Below, piece by piece: positions 26,667 through 36,059 of a DNA stretch of 64,000 bases. The DNA comes from Bog-473 sp963817735 (GTDB taxonomy: Bacteria; Actinomycetota; Acidimicrobiia; Acidimicrobiales; RAAP-2), in the NCBI GenBank assembly GCA_963817735.1, contig CAWFPP010000014.1:1-64000 (forward strand), written 5' to 3'. Position 1 is the first letter of the stretch, and each line of letters begins with the position of its first letter. The notes under the pieces are model-generated. The model ran no database searches, was not told the origin of the DNA, and worked only from the letters and a program-made list of their open reading frames with translations. Position numbers and translations under genes: made by a program.

Positions 26667-28699
26667 TCATGAGCTCGTCTGGCCCGTTGCAGCTTCGACG
26701 ATCTGGATGTCGGGCGGCTGGATCGCGAGTGGCCCTCCTGCCACGGGCACCTGCCACACCATGGTCATGTAAGGAGTCGACTGCTTGGTCGTTCCGTCGG
26801 CGCACGGTGGGACGCCTGAGATCACCAGAGGGGTCGAAGTGTTGTTCGTCGGAGGCGCACACACGTCGGTTCGCTGATGCCACTGCACGAGCGAACCGTA
26901 TGGCATCGGAGGTCGGCCATTGAGCGAAGTGGGCAGCAGATAGAAGGCGCCTGCGAGGACTTGCTGACCCGAAGGGGTCTGCGCGTACACGAGCCCGTCG
27001 ACCGATCCGGGATTCAGCGTGTGCGAATCGGCGTTGTTGGCGGCCACGATCTGAGGATTCACGTAGTAGGTCACCGGGTAGTCGACGGGCGACACCGGCA
27101 CATACCCAGCGGCAACAGCGACGGGTGGTGAGGTGAAGCGGGCGACAGCCTCACTGGTGGCCTGTACATACTGCGCTGCGCCGATCTCTTCTGAGAACGT
27201 CGGCTCCGCCGCACATCCCGTTGCGGCCATGTGTATATCTGATGGCCCGTTGGGACCATCAGCCAGCAGCTCGTTGGCTTCTGAGGCAGGAAACGCTGGG
27301 CCCGTATACGACCAGTTCTGCTTGGTCGAATTGAGACCGGCCGCTGCGCTGGCGTCGGCTCCGTTCATGTTCATCGTCGTGCCCGGGCCCGCCATCTGCA
27401 TGTTCGGCGAGTTCGTCACGTCCAGTCCGCTGCGAGCTGCGCCGTTGTTCCCGGACGTGCAGCGGGCTGTGCTGGCAGTCGTCGTGCCCATTCCGGACAT
27501 GCTGCCGCTCATGCCGCTCATGCCGCTCATGCCGCTCATGCCGCTCATGCCTGACATCGACCCACCCGAGGGCTGGGCTGCCGCGGGATAGGTGGCGGCA
27601 AGAAGCAGCGCGCAGAATGCCCCTGCTGCGCCAGTTCCCACCAGCGCCGGATGCCGGCGGATCATCCCTCCGATGGGGGAGGACCAATCGGTCGGTCGTG
27701 CCACCACGGTCGGAACCATCGCCAGGGCGAGAATGATGATCAGAGGACCAGTGTTGGGGTCAGTACCCGACCCTGTCAGTATGCCGCCCAGTCCCTGACC
27801 TGTGAGCCAGAACAGGAGAGCGAGCAAGGCACCGACAGCGAGGAAGGGCTCGTAGCGACGGACGAGAAGGGGTCCGAGCGCGACGAGCACCGACAGCAGC
27901 GCCAAAACCCATGTCTGCGTCGCATCGGCTGAGCCGAATCCGTTGCCGACGTCGGTCAGTGCTCTGGCGTACCACGAAGGCTCGCCCGCTCGCCATGCCC
28001 GTAATGGAGCTCGAGACCGAGTTGGCGGCCCGATTGGCCGGAAAGAGGAAGAGGACGGCGGACAGCAGCCAGAATCCAGACCACGCGAGCATCGGCGTCA
28101 GCACACCCCCGATGCCATGCGAGGCAGCCGAGGGACGCGATGCCGTCGGATTGGGCACTGTGTGCACTCTCCGTCGAGCGGCGGCGAGGCCATGCCATCA
28201 ACCCGATCACGCCGTACATGAGGACTGAACCCGGAGCCCCGGACAGCGCGCTGGCTGTCCCGGTCAGCACACCGCCGAGGCCTTCCCCGAAGAACCAGAC
28301 GCCGAAGGCCCAGACGAAGCTTGTGGCCAGTGCCGGCCGGACGGTGCGGGGGAACAGCAGTCCGACGCCGATCAAGACCTGAACTGTGGCGAAGAGAGCG
28401 TTCCACACGCCGACGTTCGGCGAGACGAAGTGACCGACCGTGGTGATGAGCCAGCTGATCGGTTCGGGTTGACCCGAAGCGTTGGCGGTGATGTAGGTCG
28501 AGACAAACTGGTTGCCGAACATGAAGGGCTGGTACTGGAGCCCCGCGTCGATGAGCCAGAAGGCACCGAGAACGATCTGCAGGACCCGCTGAGTACCGAT
28601 CGGGGTGCGGAATCGTAACCGGCTAGTGCCGAGCTGAGCTGCTTGTGCAGGCGAGCTCGGTTCTTCGTCGCTCACTGCAGTGTCGATGTCATCGTCCAC
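26667..28699 (-). CDS. Multi-TM membrane protein with Met-rich (MSG)n linker, copper-cluster associated (frameshifted)
   Basis: Two membrane modules are joined. Module 1 (28699-28140) has RVLQIVLGAFWLIDAGLQYQ and FGEGLGGVLTG. Module 2 (about 28120-27590) has WSGFWLLSAVLFLFPANRAA and GGILTGSGTDPNTGPL. Next come a Met-rich stretch with Met-Ser-Gly repeats and an extracytoplasmic domain of about 280 residues that I do not recognise (VDYPVTYYVNPQIVAANNAD). Frame changes near 28140 and 27960 are needed. The membrane half is paralogous to the SCO fusion at 53923-55755. Being next to SCO1 and CopA, and Met-rich, suggests copper sensing, binding or storage; this is inference. Start ATG 28699 with GGTGG upstream. 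Confidence 0.65.
27504..27548. repeat. Five tandem 9-bp units encoding Met-Ser-Gly
   Basis: The plus-strand unit GCCGCTCAT is repeated five times exactly, encoding (Met-Ser-Gly)5 on the minus strand, with degenerate units on both sides. The tract lies between the last TM helix and the extracytoplasmic domain. Spaced methionines of this kind can bind Cu(I) or Ag(I). Replication slippage at such a tract can vary its length. Confidence 0.85.
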
Positions 28700-28759
28700 C
28701 GGTTGTCCTCCTGTTCGGGTACACGTATGGAGCGGCCGAATGTGTGTAAGAGATTCCGA

Positions 28760-29458
28760 TCATTTCTGCCAACCGTGCTGAAGCAGGTTGACGAGGTCGT
28801 GTGACTCCTGGGAAACCGTGATCTCGGCCGGGAACTCCAAATGGGCCCGATTGTCCTGGGTGTAGACCAAGATGTAACCAGCGTGGACGACCTCGTAGCT
28901 GGAGCCAGCTGCGCTCGCACGTTCGGCGAAGGACAGAGGAATGCCGGTGACGGCCTCGGTTTGCTGAATCTGGGCGAGCGTCCCTGTGAGCCCCACGAAG
29001 TCGTCGTCGAAATGATCGAGCCACGTCCTGATCACGGTGGGCGAGTCTCGGGCGGGGTCGGTGGAGACAAAGACGACGCTGACGCGGTGACGATCCGGGG
29101 CCGGCATCTCTCTGATGGCCGCGGCGGCGGTGGCCATGTTGAGGGGGCAGAGGTCGGGGCAATGCGTGTAACCGAAATAGACCAGCGTCAGTGCGTCGTG
29201 AGTGCTGGCGGCGATGTTGTAGGGGTCGCCAGAGGTGTCGGTGAGCGCGATGTTCGGTTTCCCGTAGGTCCGGGGAAAGAGCAGGGCCCCGGGGTAGTTG
29301 GCGCTGGTCTCGGGCGGACCGCCCGTCTGTGATATCACGGCGTTCGGGCCTCCGTTGGGAGAGCTCGAGCAGGCCGAGAGCCCCAGGCCGCCCAACGCGG
29401 CGAAGGTGGCCACCACCATCAGCAGGGCACGGTTGGAGTGTGGCGCGAGCCGCTTCAC
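28760..29458 (-). CDS. SCO1/SenC copper-chaperone lipoprotein
   Basis: A 232-residue thioredoxin-fold copper protein used for CuA-site assembly or copper tolerance. The lipoprotein signal is VATFAALGGLGLSACSSS with a lipobox Cys. The copper motif is YFGYTHCPDLCPLNM (C-x3-C), and the distal copper-ligand His lies in SYEVVHAGYILVYT. FVSTDPARDSP is a further family motif. GTG 29458 overlaps the stop of the preceding PF03640 gene (GTGA), so the two are translationally coupled. It sits in the copper-island operon (CopA - DUF5134 - secreted repeat - SCO1). Confidence 0.9.
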   Translation of the reverse strand: MKRLAPHSNRALLMVVATFAALGGLGLSACSSSPNGGPNAVISQTGGPPETSANYPGALLFPRTYGKPNIALTDTSGDPYNIAASTHDALTLVYFGYTHCPDLCPLNMATAAAAIREMPAPDRHRVSVVFVSTDPARDSPTVIRTWLDHFDDDFVGLTGTLAQIQQTEAVTGIPLSFAERASAAGSSYEVVHAGYILVYTQDNRAHLEFPAEITVSQESHDLVNLLQHGWQK

Positions 29459-30314
29459 TTCGACCCCGGAATGCCTTTCACTTGCTTGCCTGAAGGCGAA
29501 AGCAGGTACCAATCAGAGCCGATGCCCTGGCCCCGGATGTCGCCGGGGTGCAGGTCGCCGACGAAGGTATAGAGCGGATGGCCGCCGAGAGTGAGTTGGC
29601 GGACGCCGTCGGGTCCGCCGATGACGGCAAGCGGGGCCGTGATACCCGGTCCAGCGGTGGGATTGCCAGCCACTGTCAATGGGGGCCAGTCGAGCACGCA
29701 CGAGGTCCAGGTGCATGCGCTTGTGGTCGGGGTGTCATCTGCATAGTCGTAGACGACCTGACCCTTGCTGTTGGCTACGACCTCTCCCACCGCGGTGTGG
29801 ACGAGGGTGAGTGTGGTTGCCGCCGGTGCGGAGTAGGTCGAGCGTTGCGAGGGAAAGGACGTTGCCGCCAAACCGCTTGGCGTCATAGCCACCAGAGGTT
29901 TCCCACGCCGTTTCCTCGCAGCTCTCCGGGCGTATCGCCCGAGAACGTGTACAAGGGTCGTCCGTCCATCGTCAGCTGACGGCCCTGACCGAAGCGCTCG
30001 ACCGTTGCGATGTGGCCGCTGATGCCTTTGGCCACGCTGACCTTGCCCTTGGCAAAGGCGGGCCACCAGTCGTGGTCACAGTCGCCGACACACACGCTCG
30101 GGGCAGCGGTCAACAAATCGTCCACGTAGACGTAGAGCGTCATCCCCTGGGCGTTGGCGATGACCGGGCCGTCGGGTGTCTGGACGATCCTCACCTGGCT
30201 CGTCGGCCCGCGCCATGTCGAAGCCAGGGCCGAGGAGGTGCCTGCGAGCCCTATTCCGGCGACGCTCGCGAAGCAGAGCGCGACGAGCGCGGTTCTCCTC
30301 AAGCTGCGTCTCAC
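29455..30314 (-). CDS. Secreted PF03640 (Lipoprotein_15-like) repeat protein, one frameshift
   Basis: An exported protein with signal peptide LRRTALVALCFASVAGIGLA and two copies of the PF03640 repeat: VIANAQGMTLYVYVDD ... GRPLYTFSGDTPGE and VVANSKGQVVYDYADD ... GGHPLYTFVGDLHPGD. Each repeat has a Cys pair near a Trp (CVGDCDHDWWPA; CTWTSCVLDWPP). A single base is missing near 29888, where WWL should run on into MTPSG. The function of this family is unknown; it is frequent near redox and copper genes. The start is uncertain (GTG 30314, or ATG 30365), because an operator-like dyad lies immediately upstream of 30314. Confidence 0.75.
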
Positions 30315-30316
30315 TA

Positions 30317-30329
30317 CTACAGAGCGTAG
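30317..30329. promoter_or_regulatory. CTAC-N5-GTAG dyad (BlaI-type box) before the secreted-repeat gene
   Basis: CTACAGAGCGTAG is one of three dyads with the same CTAC-N5-GTAG form inside the copper island; the others precede copA and blaI. It lies at the 5' end of the secreted-repeat gene, suggesting an internal promoter for the secreted-repeat/SCO1 part of the operon. Recognition by the island's BlaI-family repressor is inference. Confidence 0.5.
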
Positions 30330-30378
30330 AACCAACTGACGTGCGTGTGGCGTCGGCCTTGGCATCTCGACGGTCGGG

Positions 30379-31046
30379 CTACCGGTACAGCGTGAGGAGC
30401 ATCACCGTCATGGTGACGCCCATCACGACCTGACAAGAGATCGCGAGCGGCCGAGAGGAAAGCATCGGGAGCAACGCGCGTCCAGCCACACCGGCAGGCG
30501 CTCCCTCTGAGCTCACCCACCGAGCCGATGGAGGTGCGGGGGACAGCGTCACCCGGTAGCGGGGCAGCCACACCGTGGCCGCCAAGGTGAGAAGTCCCAG
30601 GACCAATGCGGCGGACGGCCACGCCGGAGACGCTCCGGCGACCTGGACCATGCCCGCCGTGCGCCCACCGCAGATCAGATCGACCATAGTGGGACTTGGG
30701 GGAGCGGCGACGAACATGTAGACCATGGCGGCGCTGCCGGCGATGTGGGCGACACCGTGACCGAACAAATTGAGCGTGAACGCAGTCCGTGCCACCAGGA
30801 AGAACTGCCATCCGAACCACATGGCGCCAAACCCGAAGGCCGCCACCCACAAAGTCGAGGGGAGGATCATCAGCTGGGCCACCAGCATGCCGGCCATGGA
30901 GACTCCATCGCGGCGTGAAGTACCTCGGTGTCCCAAGCGAATCTTCGGTTTCCGACTAGCCCGAGCGTAAGCCTCCCCACGCTGATGGCGGCAATGGCCA
31001 ACATGGCGACGGCAGCAACAGTCTCGACGCCAGTCGGTCCGGTCAC
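30379..31046 (-). CDS. DUF5134-type membrane protein, one frameshift
   Basis: About 222 residues with six TM helices. It starts TGVETVAAVAMLAIAAISVG and shows DTEVLHAAM followed, after a one-base frame change near 30905, by VSMAGMLVAQLMILPSTLW. Later come the family-like LFGHGVAHIAGSAAMVYMF and the terminal CQVVMGVTMTVMLLTLY, where Cys and Met residues line helices. DUF5134 proteins often neighbour copper genes in actinobacteria, and the Met/His/Cys-rich helices fit a copper role, but none is established. GTG 31046 overlaps the copA stop (GTGA). Confidence 0.72.
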
Positions 31047-33342
31047 GGGATCGCCACTTGTTGCCGAGGTGTCGAGAGAGACGGCTGGGCCGGTGAAGGG
31101 GAGGCGGAGAAGTGTCGCAAGCCGCGCTGTTCCACACCACGCAGGCGGAGGACAGTGCCATGGCTGCTCCGGCGATCAGTGGATTCAATAGTCCACAGGC
31201 GGCGAGCGGGATGGCCACGACGTTGTAACCGAAGGCCCACGCCAGATTCTGGTGGATGGTCTGATGGGCGGCGCACGCCAGCCGGACGGCCGTCGGCACA
31301 GCGGTGAGGTCGTCGCGGGTGATGATCACTTCCGCCGTCTCGCGCGCCACGTCTGTGCCCGTGCCGATTGCGATCCCAAGATCGGCGGCGGCCAGCGCAG
31401 GGCCATCGTTAATGCCGTCCCCGACCATGGCTACCCGTCGGCCTCGATCCTGCAGGCCCTTCACCGTTGCCGACTTCTCAGGCGGAGACACTCCGGCGAT
31501 GATCTCTTCGATGCCCACCAGGGAGGCAATGTTTCCGGCGGCCGCCACGTGGTCACCCGTCAGCAGGACAGTGTGGAGACCGAGCCGCTTTAGTTCGGAG
31601 ACCGCCGCTGCCGCAGTGGGGCGGATTCGTCGCCGAGGGCAATGGCTCCGATCGTGTGCCCGTCGCGGCTGACGAAGACCACGGTCCGTGCGCTCGCCTC
31701 CCAGGCCGAGCACGTCGATCGCAGGGTATCGGGGAGATCGATGTCCAGACCGTTGCGCCGGACGAACATGACATGGCCTTCGACACGTCCCTGTGCGCCC
31801 CACCCGGGTAACGCCTGGAACTCAACCACCATGGGGAGCTGCTGGTCCTCTTCGGCTGCACGTCGCGCGATCGCCCTTGCCACGGGGTGCTCAGATGCAC
31901 GCTCGAGCGCTCCCGCCAGCCGGAGCAATTGGGCCGACGTGACCCCGGCGACCGTGGCCACGCCAAAAACGGTCATCCGGCCATCGGTGAGCGTGCCGGT
32001 CTTGTCGAAGAGGACCGTATCGATGTGGCGGGAACGCTCCAGAGCCTGGTATCCCTTGAAGAAGATCCCGAACTTCGCACCTTGTCCTGACGCGACCAGC
32101 AAAGCCATGGGAGTGGCGAGGCCGAGCGCACAGGGGCAGGCGATGATGAGCACCGACAGTGCCGCATTGAACGCGGTCTCGGGTGCGGCACCAGCGAGCA
32201 GCCATCCGGTGAGAGTGAGCAGCGAAGCCCCAAAGACCGCTGGTACGAAGACCGCGGCGATGCGATCGGCCAGGCGCTGGATCCCGGCCTTCTCGTTCTG
32301 CGCCCGTTCGACGAGACGGAGCATGTGAGCCAATTGGGTTTCGGCCCCGACCGCTGTCGCCCGGACCACCAACCGGCCGGTGACGGACACGGTGCCACCG
32401 ACGACTCGATCGCCCTCGCTCACCTCAGCGGGCATCGACTCGCCGGTCATGGCGCTGCGATCGATGGCGGAGTTCCCAAAGACCACCGTGCCGTCGGTTG
32501 CCACGGGCTCTCCGGTGACGAGAAAGTGCGTCCGACGGAAAGCTCTTCCACGGGGACGAGCAGCTCCGAGCCACACTCGTCGAGGACGGCAACCTCCTTG
32601 GCGCCGACCGCTGCGAGCGAGATCAATGCGTTCCCGGTCCGCCGCCGCGTGTACGCCTCGAAATATCTCCCGGCCAAGAGGAAGGTGGTCACTCCGGCGG
32701 CCACGTCGAGGTAGATGGCACCACCCGTTTGGTGTGCAAGAACATATCGGAAGGACTCGGCCGTGTCGCTCGAGTCGTTGAAGAAATGGCATAGAACGAC
32801 CGGGGCGGTGGTTGAAAGGATGCCGACCGAGACCAGGGTGTCCATGGTGGCCGTGCAATGCCGCGCACTGCGCAGGGCAGCAGTGTAGAAAGGCCAAGCG
32901 CACCACGTGATGACGGGCAGCGCCATTACGGTCAGCAGCCACTGCCAGCCCGGAAAACGCAAGGAAGGCACCAACCAGAACGCGATCGAAGCATCACCGA
33001 GCGGCATCATCAAGAGGCCGGCGACGACCAGCCTCCGGCCGTAGTAGCGCACACGGCGGTCTGCCTGGGCGCGCTGGTCGGTCGGATCGATCTGGCGCCC
33101 AGCACCTGAGCCGTGAATCCAGCGGCGCGAACCTCCTCGACAAGTCGGTCGGGGGAGAGCAATTCGGGCAGTGTGACTCGAGCCCGCTCCGTGGCGTAGT
33201 TGACCGTCGCCTGGACTCCGTCCATCGCGTTGAGGCGATCCTGGACCCGGGCCGCGCACGACCCGCAGGTCATGCCGCCGATCGCGAGCGAGACCTCGTC
33301 AACCCTGGGGGAGGGCTTTTCGATGAGCTGGTTGGCCGGCAT
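31043..33342 (-). CDS. copA: Copper-translocating P-type ATPase CopA (several frameshifts)
   Basis: This P1B-1 ATPase exports Cu(I)/Ag(I). In order: an N-terminal heavy-metal domain (LAIGGMTCGSCAARVQ), TM helices, the actuator TGES (SAMTGESMPAEVSEGD), the ion-site helix IIACPCALGLATPMAL (CPC), the phosphorylation motif DTVLFDKTGTLTDGR, the HP-type SEHPVARAI, and the hinge VGDGINDGPALAAADLGIAI. The C-terminal helices are NLAWAFGYNVVAIPLAACGL and AALSSACVVWNSA. These lie in different frames, with changes near 33070, 32525, 31620 and 31130. All catalytic residues survive, so indel error is likelier than decay. A BlaI-type dyad lies upstream, and the DUF5134 gene overlaps its stop. Confidence 0.88.
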
Positions 33343-33388
33343 GCGGGCGAGTGCGTCTTTCCTCTCGGACGGTCCAACATCCGCCGGT

Positions 33389-33405
33389 TACTACGAAGTG
33401 TAGTA
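33389..33405. promoter_or_regulatory. TACTAC-N5-GTAGTA dyad between copA and PCu(A)C gene
   Basis: Perfect 6-bp arms (33389-33394 and 33400-33405) contain the core CTACGAAGTGTAG. It lies in the 171-bp region between copA (minus) and the PCu(A)C gene (plus), so it can control both. It is the longest of the three CTAC-N5-GTAG dyads and recalls BlaI/MecI/CopY-family operators. The regulator is inferred. Confidence 0.6.
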
Positions 33406-33513
33406 GCGATCCAATTTCCCAACGGGCTGCCGCTGGCGGATTCCTAGCGCGGAGAAACTCGACATTTCCGACGAGTACCGAAAACGACGATTCGGCCCGA
33501 GGACGTTCCTCTG

Positions 33514-33987
33514 GTGGCTTGGTGTCTGTGCCTGGGCGCTTTGATGGCTGTTCAGTCACAGAGTCCGGTCGCAGCTTCGTCCCATGCGTCAGCCGGTGCA
33601 GTGGAGGGTCGCATCGGCCATCTGACGGTGCTGAATGCCTTCCTGCCGCAGCCTCCCAGCCCCAGTGTGGCCGCGATCTACTTGACGGTGCGCAACGCGG
33701 GTTCCGAACCCGATGCATTAGTGGCCGTGTCAACGCGCAGCGCCAGCAGCTCCATGATGATGACCGAGAACGCCAACGGGACGATGGGCATGCTGCATCA
33801 GCTCGAGATCCCGGCCCACGGGCAGGCTTCGCTCGTACCTGGGCATGATCATCTCATGCTCGAGCAGCCTCGCGGCCCGCTGAAGTTGGGGCGGAGGGTG
33901 ACCGTCACGCTGCGATTTCGTCGTGCCGGCTCTCTGACCATCGAGGTCGCGGTTGTCCCACTCGGCAGGATCGTCTCGGGTGGCTGA
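33514..33987 (+). CDS. Copper chaperone PCu(A)C domain protein
   Basis: This 157-residue exported protein can bind Cu(I) and deliver it to CuA sites or buffer it outside the membrane. The signal-peptide-like start is LCLGALMAVQSQSPVAASSH. The domain shows GHLTVLNAFLPQPPSPSVAA, IYLTVRNAG, and the Met/His cluster SMMMTENANGTMGMLHQLE with PGHDHLMLEQP. The usual pattern is H(M)-x10-M-x21-H-x-M; the first His appears replaced by Ser/Met. GTG 33514 gives an N-terminus without positive charge, so the true start may lie upstream. It is divergent from copA across the BlaI-type dyad. Confidence 0.85.
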   Translation: MAWCLCLGALMAVQSQSPVAASSHASAGAVEGRIGHLTVLNAFLPQPPSPSVAAIYLTVRNAGSEPDALVAVSTRSASSSMMMTENANGTMGMLHQLEIPAHGQASLVPGHDHLMLEQPRGPLKLGRRVTVTLRFRRAGSLTIEVAVVPLGRIVSGG

Positions 33988-33996
33988 GCGCGCGGG

Positions 33997-34014
33997 CCTC
34001 TCCACATCGAGAGG
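33997..34014. terminator. Hairpin between convergent PCu(A)C and M56 genes
   Basis: CCTCTC (33997-34002) pairs with GAGAGG (34009-34014) around a 6-base loop, in the 34-bp space between convergent stops. There is no T-run. It could act in both directions; support is limited to symmetry and position. Confidence 0.35.
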
Positions 34015-34021
34015 AAACCCC

Positions 34022-34927
34022 TTAGGAGGCGATGAGGGCGGTCACCGGGGCGAGGAGCAGCACGATGCAGGCGCACGCAGCAGCAGCGGCAGCCCCACGG
34101 GACTTTCTCGAGTCGCTGAGCAGCCGGTTGACCCGCTCGGTGACGCCTACCGAGGCGATGGCAAGGGCACATGACGGGGGCACGCCAGCAGTGGCCATCG
34201 TGACAAGTGCCGACACCAGCGAGCGCGGATCGTGGTGGCGCACCGAGTAGTCGTCCGCCGCCATTTCAAGCAATCCGGCCACGCTCTCGGGAGCCAGACG
34301 GGCATAGGAACCCAGTGGAACAGATTCCGAATTCCCACCATGGGCATCATCACGAGCCCATGGCGCTCGGTGGCGTGACCTTGCTCGTGGCTGAGGACCG
34401 CTGCGAGTTCGGACTTGCTGAGCAGGTCCACCGTGCCCGCGCTGATCACGATCCTCGGTCGGAACCCGGGGAGGCAGTACGCCACAGCCTTCGGATGATC
34501 GAGCAGGAGGGCCCCGGTTGCCTCGGGCTCGTTGCTTGAGAGTAGATCGACGAGGCGTCGATGCCCGCTCGGGCCCGTGCCGTGCGCACTGTGATGTACG
34601 CCAGGAGGAAGATCAAAACACGCCGAGGTCGGTGGCCAGTGTCAGTCCGAGCGCGTCGTAGAGTCCGAGCCCGCGCAGAGGGTCACCCTGGGTAAGAGAG
34701 TCGAAGAGCTGGGCGACACCTCCGCCGAATCCCGAATGGAAGCGCTCGACTCCGACGCAGAGCCCGCCGCCGATTCCCGCGACAACGCGCTCACCCCAAT
34801 CGACTGCCAGAGTGCGACGCCGGCCGTGGTGCAGAAGAGACCCATTGGCCCTGGCCAATAGTGTGCTGGCAGGCCAGAGAAGTAATGCGCTGAAGGCGAA
34901 GAGTGCCGCGGCATCGATCGAAAGCAT
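34022..34927 (-). CDS. M56-family (BlaR1-like) membrane zinc metalloprotease, frameshifted
   Basis: Membrane metalloprotease of the BlaR1/MecR1 group, normally cleaving or inactivating the partner BlaI repressor on signal. Seen: the N-terminal helix LSIDAAALFAFSALLLWPAS, the zinc motif ELAAVLSHEQGHATERHG (HExxH) and EMAADDYSVRHHDPRSLVSA with the third-ligand Glu context. The C-terminal helix is ACACIVLLLAPVTALIAS. Frame changes near 34820, 34620, 34500 and 34285 separate these parts. There is no penicillin-binding sensor domain, as in many actinobacterial copper-cluster homologues. It follows blaI directly; ATG 34927. Confidence 0.75.
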
Positions 34928-35293
34928 CGCCGCCGCCTGTTCTTGGGTTCGGCATTCTCCTCGAGCGCTTTCCTGAGGACTGTGCCTCCTTCGGAGAAAC
35001 CGTCTTGGCGAAGCGGACAAGCACGGCATCCCGGTCGAGTGCAGTGCCCAGCGGCTCGAGCATAAGGTCCGCCATGTAGGACTCGCGGCTCGCAGTCGCG
35101 GCGACACGTGGGTCCGATCGGTGCTGCGCCGTTCCACCAGCTTCTTTCGGCGTAGACGCTCCAAGATGGTGAGAACGGTCGTATAGGCGCGATCGGGGAG
35201 CTGATCGGCGACCTGGCGGCCCGAGAGGGACTGTCCCATGGAGTCCCACAAGATGTCCATGACCTTGCGCTCGAGTGCCCCGAGTCTGTTCAT
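34928..35293 (-). CDS. BlaI/MecI/CopY-family repressor, frameshifted
   Basis: A winged-helix repressor. MNRLGALERKVMDILWDSMG and then SLSGRQVADQLPDRAYTTVL supply helix 1 and the recognition helix, followed by TILERLRRKKLVERRSTDRT (the wing). A frame change near 35112 leads to ATASRESYMADLMLEPLG, the dimerisation half, and another near 34970 to LRKALEENAEPKN. The exact stop is not resolved because of these shifts. Paired with the M56 protease gene and placed beside copA and PCu(A)C, it probably senses copper stress via proteolysis or directly. ATG 35293 has GGTGG upstream. Confidence 0.8.
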
Positions 35294-35343
35294 GCAGCCA
35301 CCAATCTTTGAATCAGGGGACCTTTTCCTTATCCAGGCTACTC

Positions 35344-35356
35344 CTACGCGGCGTAG
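35344..35356. promoter_or_regulatory. CTAC-N5-GTAG dyad upstream of blaI
   Basis: CTACGCGGCGTAG is a perfect dyad 51 bp upstream of the blaI start, in the right place for autorepression. It shares the CTAC-N5-GTAG form, and a following AAC, with the site at 30317-30329, and the core with 33389-33405. Likely a BlaI operator (inference). Confidence 0.55.
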
Positions 35357-35579
35357 AACGCCCAAATGACCGGGATGAGGTTCAGAGATCTCACGAAAGG
35401 AGCCACACCCCGCCCGAGTTCAGTCGACTATCGCTAAGGGCCGATCACCTCGTGGCGTCCGCGGGGCGCGGTTCTGGCCGACGGAACGCGCTATGCAAGA
35501 AGAAGATGCCGTATTAACGCGACGATTTACAGTTAGCGTCGGCGCCGGGTTCGGTCTCGCATTCGGAGAAGGAGTCTGT

Positions 35580-36059
35580 CTATGGATGGACCTCAGATCG
35601 GATGCGGATCGGAGCGATACGTACCAAGGCGTTGTACGTCACCACTGCGATCGCGAGATGCATCACCATCAATACGGCGACCGCCTCAGTTGGTGCGCCC
35701 TGAGCCAGGATGTAGAGATCCGGTAGCCACAGGACAATCGTGACCAAGACAGCCAGCCGTAGAAACAACCAGCGAGGAGCTGAACTGATCCGGGTCACGA
35801 TGGGCCATCCCACACACGCGATGAAGACTCCAAGAATGGTCAGCCGGGCGTAGTCGTCAAACTGAAAATGGACGTATCCCTTGGTCGAAGGGAACAGTCT
35901 CTGGCCAATGACCACAAGTAGCGCGTCAATCAGTAGCGAACCGACGATCGCAACGGCAGTGGCCACGATGACGCGAAGGTTTGAGGGTTGGCGGTGCTTC
36001 GGTGAAAAGTCGACCTTCACGAAGTCCATCGTGCGGTCGAGGAGCGAGGTCGCCGTCAC
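35580..36059 (-). CDS. Four-TM hypothetical membrane protein (DUF6069-like)
   Basis: About 159 residues with four TM helices: VATAVAIVGSLLIDALLVVI, TILGVFIACVGWPIVTRIS, LFLRLAVLVTIVLWLPDLYI and AVAVLMVMHLAIAVVTYNAL. The pattern (a helix pair, an FDDYARLT loop, then a second pair) is like the DUF6069 group, common in actinobacteria and of unknown function. GTG at 36059 is chosen because AAAGGAAAC lies upstream; ATG 36029 is possible. It lies between blaI and the two-component system in the same direction. Confidence 0.6.
   Translation of the reverse strand: MTATSLLDRTMDFVKVDFSPKHRQPSNLRVIVATAVAIVGSLLIDALLVVIGQRLFPSTKGYVHFQFDDYARLTILGVFIACVGWPIVTRISSAPRWLFLRLAVLVTIVLWLPDLYILAQGAPTEAVAVLMVMHLAIAVVTYNALVRIAPIRIRSEVHP

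Noticed and set aside
33541..33600. An alternative frame (FLWWLGVCAWAL) as the true signal peptide of the PCu(A)C protein via a frameshift.
   Set aside because: Both frames look signal-like and there is no conserved residue to decide between them, so only start uncertainty is noted.
33997..34014. Rho-independent terminator between PCu(A)C and M56 genes.
   Set aside because: The stem is only 6 bp and lacks a T-tract, so it is kept only as a low-confidence hairpin and not as a finding.
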